This document shows, piece after piece, positions 28,733 to 35,428 of a DNA stretch of 35,428 nucleotides (positions are counted from its first letter, which is position 1; every line of letters starts with the position of its first letter). Under the pieces are notes generated by a model. It ran no database searches and was not told where the DNA came from. It saw only the letters and a program-made list of their open reading frames with translations. The position numbers and the translations under genes were made by a program. The DNA comes from Alphaproteobacteria bacterium (GTDB taxonomy: Bacteria > Pseudomonadota > Alphaproteobacteria > Micropepsales > Micropepsaceae): contig JAATGL010000028.1 of the NCBI GenBank assembly GCA_015654705.1, forward strand, positions 1 through 35,428, read 5' to 3'.

Positions 28733-29722
28733 ATGGCCAAGCCCTATCACGTCACCGCGCTCGGCAGCGCCATCGTCGACGTCATCGCCGCGGTCGAGGA
28801 TTCGTTCCTGCTGACCCACAACATCGCCAAGGGCGTGATGACCCTGATCGACGAATACCGCGCCCATCAACTCTACACCGCCTTCGGTTCGGCGCGCGAA
28901 GTGGCGGGCGGCTCGGCCGCCAACACCATGGCGGGGCTGGCCTCGCTGGGCGCCCGGGGGATCTTCGCCGGCAAGGTCAAGGAGGACCGGCTGGGCGCCG
29001 CCTTCTCGGCCAGCATGAAGGATCTGGGCGTGCATTATACCACGCCCGCCGCCGCGGACGGGCCGCAGACCGCCTGCTGCCTGATCGCGGTTACGCCGGA
29101 CGGCCAGCGCAGCATGAGCACCTATCTGGGCGCGGCGCGCGAATTCACCGTCGACGACGTGCAGGAAAGCGATATCGCCGCGGCCGATATCCTCTATATC
29201 GAAGGCTATCTGTGGGACGCGCCCTCGGCCAAGGCGGCGTCGCTGAAGGCCATGGAGATCGCACGGCGCAGCGAGACCCGCATCGCCTTCACGCTTTCCG
29301 ATCCCTTCCTGATGGGGCGTTACCGCGACGAGTTCCTGGAATTGCTGCCCACGCTCGATATCTTCTTCGCCAACGAGGACGAGGCCAAGGCGCTGTTCGA
29401 GGTCGACGAATTCGACGATGTGCTGCAGGCGCTGAGGCCCTTCGGCAATATCGCGGCGCTGACCCGCTCGGCCAAGGGCTGCGTCATCGCCTATGGCAGC
29501 GAGGTCCATGTGATCGACGCGGTGCCGGTGGCCAAGGTGGTCGACACCACCGGTGCCGGCGACCTCTTCGCGGCCGGGTTCCTGCACGGCCTTGCGCACG
29601 GCCAGGCCTATGCCGATTGCGGCAGGCTGGGCGCGCTGGCGGCCGCCGAAGTGATCTCGCATTACGGCGCCCGGCCCGAGACCTCGCTGAAGGACTTGGC
29701 GGTGCGGGCGGAATTGATCTGA
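28733..29722 (+). CDS. PfkB-family carbohydrate/adenosine kinase
   Basis: VTALGSAIVDVIAAVEDSFL, GSAANTMAGLASLGARGIFAGKVKEDRLG, FANEDEAKALFEVDEFDDVL, VVDTTGAGDLFAAGFLHGLAHGQ. Confidence 0.94.
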   Translation: MAKPYHVTALGSAIVDVIAAVEDSFLLTHNIAKGVMTLIDEYRAHQLYTAFGSAREVAGGSAANTMAGLASLGARGIFAGKVKEDRLGAAFSASMKDLGVHYTTPAAADGPQTACCLIAVTPDGQRSMSTYLGAAREFTVDDVQESDIAAADILYIEGYLWDAPSAKAASLKAMEIARRSETRIAFTLSDPFLMGRYRDEFLELLPTLDIFFANEDEAKALFEVDEFDDVLQALRPFGNIAALTRSAKGCVIAYGSEVHVIDAVPVAKVVDTTGAGDLFAAGFLHGLAHGQAYADCGRLGALAAAEVISHYGARPETSLKDLAVRAELI

Positions 29723-29726
29723 CATT

Positions 29727-29751
29727 GCCCGCTACCCACGGAGCAGCGGGC
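29727..29751. terminator. Hairpin between convergent genes; possible terminator
   Basis: Perfect 7-bp stem GCCCGCT-(11 nt)-AGCGGGC in the 33-bp gap between the PfkB and Smr stop codons; no immediate T-tract. Confidence 0.45.
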
Positions 29752-29755
29752 GGAT

Positions 29756-30265
29756 TCAGCCGCGTTTTTTCCGCAGATAGATATACAGCGCGCCGGCGCC
29801 GCCATGGCGGCGATGGGCGGCGCGGGCGTCGGCGATCAGTTCGGCGAAGGACGGTTGGCTGAGCCAGCGCGGCACCATCGATTTGAGCACGCCGCGCGCC
29901 CGGCGCTCCTGTTCCATGTCGAACGGTTCGTCTGCCGCGGCCTGACGCGCCCCTTTGCCGGTGATGACCAGCACCAGCCGCGCGCCGCCGCGTTGCGCGT
30001 TGCGCAGGAATGCCAGCAGCGCGCGATGCGCCGCCGCCTCGGTGAAGCCGTGCAGGTCGATACGCGCGTCGGGCTCCAGTGCGCCCTTGCGCAGGCGCTC
30101 ATTGGTGTTGCCGTCGAGGCCGCCGGTCTGGGCCGGCCGCGCGGCTGCGACCGGGTTGGGCAAAGGCTTGGGCGGGGCCTTCTTTTCCGCCTTCAGCGGG
30201 CGCGTTTCGGTGAAGGCCGCCTCGAACAGCGCGCGCTCCTCGTCGCTGATCCTGCGCCGGCTCAT
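29756..30265 (-). CDS. Smr-domain (MutS2 C-terminal-like) protein
   Basis: MSRRRISDEERALFEAAFTETRPL; RIDLHGFTEAAAHRALLAFLRNAQRGGARLVLVITGKG; RRHGGAGALYIYLRKKRG. Confidence 0.93.
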   Translation of the reverse strand: MSRRRISDEERALFEAAFTETRPLKAEKKAPPKPLPNPVAAARPAQTGGLDGNTNERLRKGALEPDARIDLHGFTEAAAHRALLAFLRNAQRGGARLVLVITGKGARQAAADEPFDMEQERRARGVLKSMVPRWLSQPSFAELIADARAAHRRHGGAGALYIYLRKKRG

Positions 30266-31449
30266 GGCTGGGCCAGCCGCGCCGCGACGGGTTTGGGCAG
30301 CAGGACGGCGAGCCGTCCGCTCTGTTTCATCGCACCGGCGATGGCTTCGGCTTCGGACCCGAAACCCCAGAAGAGATCGGCGCGCAACGGCCCGCGGATG
30401 GCGCCGCCGATATCCTGCGCCACGAACAGCCGGCGCAGCGGCTTGCCGCTGTCGGGCATCGTGGTGGCGACGAAGAACGGCACGCCCAGCGGATGGATGC
30501 GCGGATCGACCGCGATGCTGGCGCCGGGCGTCAGCACGACCGTCTCGGCGCCCGGACTGCCCAGCGCCGGATCGCCGAGCGGCGCCTCCTTGAAGAAGAC
30601 GAAGGAGGCGTCGCTTTCCATCACCGCGCGCGCCTTGTCCGGATGGGCCACCAGCCAGGCGCGGATCGTCTGCAGCGAGACCTGGCCGCGAGCCAGCGCA
30701 CCCTGGGCGATCAGCGTGCGGCCGATGGCCGTGTAAGGCTGTCCGTTCTCGCCCGCATAGGCGACGCGCGCCGTGGTTCCGTCGTCGAACACGACGCGGC
30801 CGGAACCTTGTATATGCAGGAAGAACACGGCGACCGGATCGTCGCCGTAGAAGAGGGGCGGCGCGCCCAGCCCCTTCGCGTCGATCTCGCCCCGCGTCGC
30901 ATAGGGAACCAGACGATGTCCCATGATGCGGCCGGCGATGTGTTCGCCGGCAAGCGCCGGGCGGAACGCGCCCAGATCGACGCTGACGAGATCTGCCGGC
31001 AAACCGTAGACCGGCGTCTGATAGCGGCCGTGCCGGTGGCGGCTGGCCTGCAATTGCGGTTCGTAATAGCCGGTGAAAAGGCCGTCCTTCACCGCTCCGG
31101 CGGAAACCGTCAGGGGCGTGAACCAATGTTCGAAAAATTTGCGCGCGGCGGCCGCGTCCGGCGGCGATTGCGCGGCCGCGCGGCAGGGCGCGCGCCAATC
31201 GGCCACGGTGCCGGCATAGGTGCCGATGCTTTTGGCCGCGGGTTGCGCGGTGAGGGCGGCACAGGAGCGCTGGAACGCCGCCAGCGCGGCGCGCGGATCG
31301 CCATCGGACCAGTCCGGCAGGTCGGCAAACGTGGTCCGCGCCAGGCGCAGCGGCCCTGCGATCGGGGCGCGCGTCAGCCACCAGGAAAGAGAGGTGGCAA
31401 ACAGCAGGAACAGGAAGATGACAAGGGCCGCGAGAGACCGACGCCGCAT
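30262..31449 (-). CDS. mltA: Membrane-bound lytic murein transglycosylase A
   Basis: GLFTGYYEPQLQASRHRHGRYQTPVYGLP, FFLHIQGSGRVVFDDGTTARVAYAGENGQPYTAIGRTLI, PLGVPFFVATTMPDSGKPLRRLFVAQDIGGAIRGPLRADLFWGFGSEAEAIAGAMKQSGRLAVLLP. Confidence 0.96.
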   Translation of the reverse strand: MRRRSLAALVIFLFLLFATSLSWWLTRAPIAGPLRLARTTFADLPDWSDGDPRAALAAFQRSCAALTAQPAAKSIGTYAGTVADWRAPCRAAAQSPPDAAAARKFFEHWFTPLTVSAGAVKDGLFTGYYEPQLQASRHRHGRYQTPVYGLPADLVSVDLGAFRPALAGEHIAGRIMGHRLVPYATRGEIDAKGLGAPPLFYGDDPVAVFFLHIQGSGRVVFDDGTTARVAYAGENGQPYTAIGRTLIAQGALARGQVSLQTIRAWLVAHPDKARAVMESDASFVFFKEAPLGDPALGSPGAETVVLTPGASIAVDPRIHPLGVPFFVATTMPDSGKPLRRLFVAQDIGGAIRGPLRADLFWGFGSEAEAIAGAMKQSGRLAVLLPKPVAARLAQP

Positions 31450-31457
31450 CTAGGCCG

Positions 31458-32150
31458 TCAAGGCAGATCGCCCGAGGTGGCCACCAGCGTCCAGTTGGGA
31501 TCGCGCGCGCGCGTATCGCGCGCGAAGGTCCACACATCGGTCACGTCGCGCACCGACTTGGCGTCGCCTTCGATCACGGCGCCGCCTGCATCGCTGGTCG
31601 CGGAGATGAACTGCGCGCCGAACGCCACCGTGACCTCGGCGCTGCGGTTCTTCAGCACAGCCTGCACGATCTTGGTGTCCTTGAAGCCGACGAAGGTGAA
31701 GGCGATCTTCTCGTGGCGGGATTCGCGCGCGCCGATCGCGGCATCGAAGGCTTTGTAGACTTCGTCGCTTAGGAGCGGCCGCAACGCGGCGCGGTCGCCG
31801 TTGGCGAAAGCGGTGACGATCATCTCATAGGCGCTTCGCGCGCCGCTGACGAAATGCTCGATCTCGAAGCCGCGGTCGGCCAGCTTGATGTCCAGGATAC
31901 CGCGCGCCACCGGATCGGCCGGCTTGTCGGCGACCGCATCGGCGCGCTTGACGCCCGGCAGTGTCACCACGTTGTCATCGGCCGCAGGCGCCGGCGCCTC
32001 GGGATTGCGCGACAGACGATAATTGTCCTGCGGCGGACGCTCGTGCCCCGTGCGGCGGCCCAGCACCGTATAGAGGCGGAACAGGATGATTCCCGCCACC
32101 ATGGCGATTAGGAAAAGATCGAGAAGCTGGGAATTCGCCATGTCCGACAA
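31458..32150 (-). CDS. Tim44-like domain protein
   Basis: N-terminal TM (LLDLFLIAMVAGIILFRLYTVLGRRTGHERPP), C-terminal FVSGARSAYEMIVTAFANGDRAALRPLLSDEVYKAFDAAI...DVWTFARDTRARDPNWTLVAT; directly upstream of mltA on the same strand. Confidence 0.93.
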   Translation of the reverse strand: MSDMANSQLLDLFLIAMVAGIILFRLYTVLGRRTGHERPPQDNYRLSRNPEAPAPAADDNVVTLPGVKRADAVADKPADPVARGILDIKLADRGFEIEHFVSGARSAYEMIVTAFANGDRAALRPLLSDEVYKAFDAAIGARESRHEKIAFTFVGFKDTKIVQAVLKNRSAEVTVAFGAQFISATSDAGGAVIEGDAKSVRDVTDVWTFARDTRARDPNWTLVATSGDLP

Positions 32151-32294
32151 CCTTGCGCGGCTTGCCCGTGAGCCTAGACCCCGCCGCGCGCCGGGTCCAG
32201 CACCGTACGCTTAATATGGGGATGCGGCGCTTCTGTGGCCAGGGCTCGCCTTGTCACTGATGCGCGATCCGTGGTAGCGGCACGCGCGATTTTC

Positions 32295-32810
32295 ATGGGA
32301 CAGACGATGAGCGGCGGAATAAGCGGAAACGGCGAGAACGGTTTGGACATGGGCGCGGCGCAGCCGCCGCACCTGCAGGTCGTCGGCCAGTACGTCAAGG
32401 ATCTTTCCTTCGAAAATCCGGGAATGCCTGGCAACTTCGCCAACCGGCCGCAGATCGACCTCTCGGTCGATCTCCAGGCGCGGCAGATGGACGCCGAGGT
32501 CTACGAGGTCGAGCTGAAGCTCAGGGTTTCCGCCAACAGCGAGGGCAAGCCGATCTTCCTGCTGGAACTCCTCTATGCCGGACTGTTCCAGCTTTCCAAT
32601 GCACCCGAGGAAATCCGCCAGCCCATCCTGCTGATCGAGGGACCGCACATCCTGTTCCCGTTCGCGCGGCGCATCGTCGCCGATGTGGTGCGCGACGGCG
32701 GCATGCCGCCGCTGCTGGTCGAGCCGATCGATTTCGCCGCGCTCTATCGCGCCCGCGCCGGCGAGATGCAGCAAGTGCGCACCGGCAGCGCCGGCGTGCC
32801 CAGCGCCTAG
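32295..32810 (+). CDS. secB: Protein-export chaperone SecB
   Basis: QVVGQYVKDLSFENPGMP, VYEVELKLRVSANSEGKPIFLLELLYAGLFQL, LIEGPHILFPFARRIVADVVRDGGMPPLLVEPIDF. Confidence 0.97.
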   Translation: MGQTMSGGISGNGENGLDMGAAQPPHLQVVGQYVKDLSFENPGMPGNFANRPQIDLSVDLQARQMDAEVYEVELKLRVSANSEGKPIFLLELLYAGLFQLSNAPEEIRQPILLIEGPHILFPFARRIVADVVRDGGMPPLLVEPIDFAALYRARAGEMQQVRTGSAGVPSA

Positions 32811-33605
32811 CTAGAGCGTCAGCTCGGCGATCACCGGCACGTGGTCGGAGGCTTTCTGCCAGCCGCGCATCTTGCGCACGATGGTCTGCGCGGCGAGCGC
32901 GCCTTTCAGCGCGGGGCTGATCCAGATGTGGTCCAGCCGGCGGCCGCGGTCCGACGCCGCCCAGTCGCTGGCGCGGTAGCTCCACCATGAATAGATCTTC
33001 TCGCTCGGCGGCACGAATTCGCGCGTCACGTCGATCCAGTCGAACGAGGCCTTGACCTCCGCCAGCAGGCCGGTCTCGACCGGGGTGTGGCTGACGACGT
33101 CGAGCAATTGCCGGTGGCTCCAGACGTCGTTCTCCAGCGGCGCCACGTTGAGGTCGCCGACCAGCACCATGGGATGGCTGCCTCGGTCCTTGCGCCTGGC
33201 GAAGAAGCCGGCCATCTCGCGCAGGAAGTTCAGCTTGTGGGCGAATTTCGGATTGACCGCCGGATCGGGGATGTCGGCGCCCGCCGGCACGTAGAAATCG
33301 TGCAGCTCGACGCCGTTCTCGAATGTCACGGCGATGTGGCGGCAGTCGGTGTTGCTGCAGAATTCGTGCGACGTCTTCTCGCGGAACGGCAGGCGCGAGA
33401 GCACCGCGACGCCGTGATAGCCCTTCTGGCCGTGCACCGCCTGATGCACATAGCCGAGCCTGGCGAAGGCGTCGGCCGGGAACAGGTCGTTGATCACCTT
33501 GGTTTCCTGCAGCGCGATCGCGTCGGGCTGGTGCTCCTTGAGGAAGCGGGCGACGAGGCCGATGCGCAGGCGCACCGAGTTGATGTTCCAGGTGGCAAGC
33601 TTCAT
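32811..33605 (-). CDS. xth: Exodeoxyribonuclease III family protein
   Basis: MKLATWNINSVRLRIGLVARFLKEHQPDAIALQETKV, VLVGDLNVAPLENDVWSH, YSWWSYRASDWAASDRGRRLDHIWISPAL, SDHVPVIAEL. Confidence 0.96.
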   Translation of the reverse strand: MKLATWNINSVRLRIGLVARFLKEHQPDAIALQETKVINDLFPADAFARLGYVHQAVHGQKGYHGVAVLSRLPFREKTSHEFCSNTDCRHIAVTFENGVELHDFYVPAGADIPDPAVNPKFAHKLNFLREMAGFFARRKDRGSHPMVLVGDLNVAPLENDVWSHRQLLDVVSHTPVETGLLAEVKASFDWIDVTREFVPPSEKIYSWWSYRASDWAASDRGRRLDHIWISPALKGALAAQTIVRKMRGWQKASDHVPVIAELTL

Positions 33606-33702
33606 GCGTCGATGTTCCATGCGTTAGGCCGGGCGGGGCGCGGCCGGGAAGCCGAATCCGCCCGTCGCGCGTTACCTTCCTGCAATTTCGAGGATTTGGA
33701 AG

Positions 33703-33870
33703 ATGACGTTGCTGATTATTATCCTGGTTATCGTGCTGCTGGGCGGTGGCGGTGGTTATTACGGCTACAACCGCTATGGCGGTACCGGCCTTGGCGGTGT
33801 TTTGGGCCTGGTACTGATCGTCCTGCTGCTTTTGTGGCTGTTCGGCGGACTCGGCGGGCCACACGTATAG
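33703..33870 (+). CDS. DUF3309-like 55-aa glycine-rich membrane micro-protein (not in supplied ORF track)
   Basis: ATG to TAG reads MTLLIIILVIVLLGGGGGYYGYNRYGGTGLGGVLGLVLIVLLLLWLFGGLGGPHV; preceded by ggaag RBS. Confidence 0.85.
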   Translation: MTLLIIILVIVLLGGGGGYYGYNRYGGTGLGGVLGLVLIVLLLLWLFGGLGGPHV

Positions 33871-33903
33871 GCTCGTTTTCCCTGAGATAGGGCAAGGTAA
33901 GCC

Positions 33904-35428
33904 TTAGGTCCCGCTTTTTCCGAACAGGCTGTCCAGCAGGCGGCTGAAGCCGTCCTGCTGGTCGTCGGGCTTGGCGTCCGGCGTCGCGGCGGCGGGCGCG
34001 GGCTGAGCGGCGGCGGCGACGAGGGTAGTGCCGACCAGTGGCTTGGCCGGTAGGCCCGTTTCGGCGGCTTCCATGAAGGTCTTGAAGATGTGCGCCGGCA
34101 GGCCGCCGCCGGTCGCATGCCGCATCGAGGCGTTGTCGTCATTGCCGATCCACACGCCGCAGACCAGATCGGCGCTGAAGCCGACGAACCAGGCGTCGTG
34201 GAAATCCTGCGTCGTGCCGGTCTTGCCGGCGCTCGGCCGGTCGTCGAGGCGCGCCGCCTTGCCGGTGCCGGTCGACACCGTCGCCACCATCAGCCCGGTC
34301 AGCGCCGCCGCGTTCTCGGGCGACATGACGGCGCCGAGGCCGGAGCCCTTACGCTGCCACAGCACCTTGCCCGAAGCGGTGCGGATGCGTTCGATGCCGA
34401 AGGGAATGACGCCCTGCCCGCCATTGGCGAAGGGCGCATAGGCGGCGGTCAGCTCCAGCGGGCTGACGCCCGAGGTGCCCAGCGCCAGCGACGCGTTGAC
34501 GTCCAGATGCGAGGTGATGCCCAGCCGGCGGGCGGTGCGCGCCACGGTCCTGGGCCCGACCTGCGCGGTCAGCTGCGCGGCGATCGAATTGGACGATTCG
34601 GCGAAGGCGTGGGTGAGCGTCATCTGGCCTTCATATTTCCCCTCGAAATCTTCCGGCTTCCAGCCATGAATATCGACCGGTTCGTCGTTCATCAGGTCGC
34701 TTGGCGTATGGCCGTGCTCGAACGCCGCCAGATAGACGAAGGGCTTGAAGGCCGAGCCCGGCTGGCGCACCGCGTCGACCGCGCGGTTATAGGGGCTCTG
34801 CTCGTAGGAGCGCCCGCCGACCATGGCGCGCACCGCGCCGTCCGGCGTCATGGCGACGAGCACGGCCTGGCCGGCATTGAGCTTCTCGCCCTGCGCCGCG
34901 AGCCCGGCTTTGACGGCGCGCTCGGCATGGGTCTGGGCGTCCAGGTCGAAGCTGGTCTCGACGATGATCGGCTCGCTGGTGTCGCCGATATAGCCGGCGA
35001 CACGCGAGACGATCCAGTCGGTGAAATAGCCGGCGCCGGCATAGCCGGTGCCGCGCACGATGCGCGGCCGCGTCGCCTGCGCCTGGGCACGGGTGCGGTC
35101 GTCGATCAGGCCGCAATCCTGCATCGCGCGCAGCACGATCTGGGCGCGCTCCTCCGAGGCGTCGGGATCGGCCGACGGGTTGTAGCGCGCCGGCGCCTTG
35201 ACGCTGCCGGCCAGCATCGCGGCCTCCGGCAGGGTCAGGGCGCTCGCATGCTTGTTGAAGAAACGCTCGGCGGCGGCCTCGATACCGAAAGCGCCGGCGC
35301 CGAAATAGACGCGGTTCAGATAGAGCGTGAGGATCTGGTCCTTGGAATAGCGCTGCTCCAGATAGAGCGCGAGCGCCGCCTCCTGCATCTTGCGGTCATA
35401 GGTGCGGCCGGGATCGAGGAACAGGTTC
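33904..35428 (-). CDS. Penicillin-binding protein 1A family transglycosylase/transpeptidase, C-terminal part (runs off right edge)
   Basis: [48 protein letters not shown] (GT51); [28 protein letters not shown] (SxN), [31 protein letters not shown] (KTG). Confidence 0.96.
   Translation of the reverse strand, partial: NLFLDPGRTYDRKMQEAALALYLEQRYSKDQILTLYLNRVYFGAGAFGIEAAAERFFNKHASALTLPEAAMLAGSVKAPARYNPSADPDASEERAQIVLRAMQDCGLIDDRTRAQAQATRPRIVRGTGYAGAGYFTDWIVSRVAGYIGDTSEPIIVETSFDLDAQTHAERAVKAGLAAQGEKLNAGQAVLVAMTPDGAVRAMVGGRSYEQSPYNRAVDAVRQPGSAFKPFVYLAAFEHGHTPSDLMNDEPVDIHGWKPEDFEGKYEGQMTLTHAFAESSNSIAAQLTAQVGPRTVARTARRLGITSHLDVNASLALGTSGVSPLELTAAYAPFANGGQGVIPFGIERIRTASGKVLWQRKGSGLGAVMSPENAAALTGLMVATVSTGTGKAARLDDRPSAGKTGTTQDFHDAWFVGFSADLVCGVWIGNDDNASMRHATGGGLPAHIFKTFMEAAETGLPAKPLVGTTLVAAAAQPAPAAATPDAKPDDQQDGFSRLLDSLFGKSGT

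Noticed and set aside
33876-33895. Small hairpin CCCT-GAGAT-AGGG between the micro-protein and PBP genes
   Set aside because: Only a 4-bp stem with no following T-tract; too weak to call a terminator.

Overview
GC-rich alphaproteobacterial chromosome segment, densely packed with mostly core genes. I see no rRNA, tRNA, CRISPR array, prophage, IS element or obvious defence island. Main content in order: leuS (partial); DUF3576 lipoprotein; porin; ThiE/TenI-like protein; YggS/PLPBP; conserved hypothetical; ribA; OmpR-type response regulator; GIN-domain (DUF2807) exported protein; pstB-pstA-pstC; hybrid histidine kinase coupled to an AmpG-like permease; OlsB-like GNAT acyltransferase; gshB; SirB1-like protein; yraN; rsmI; LpoA-like protein; hemW; rdgB; rph; hrcA; grpE coupled to an uncharacterised polytopic membrane protein; dapB; AraC-Ogt protein; DUF2244; nth; lipoprotein; EI24/CysZ-like protein; PfkB kinase; Smr; mltA; Tim44-like; secB; xth; DUF3309 micro-protein (absent from the ORF track); PBP1A-type transglycosylase/transpeptidase (partial). 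I did not find a convincing new multi-gene system. The best leads are the kinase-AmpG coupling, the response regulator/GIN gene pair with direct repeats between them, the grpE-coupled membrane protein, pstCAB without pstS or phoU, a promoter with an internal palindrome before the OlsB-like gene, and several overlapping convergent gene ends. All family calls come from reading motifs; no database search was run.
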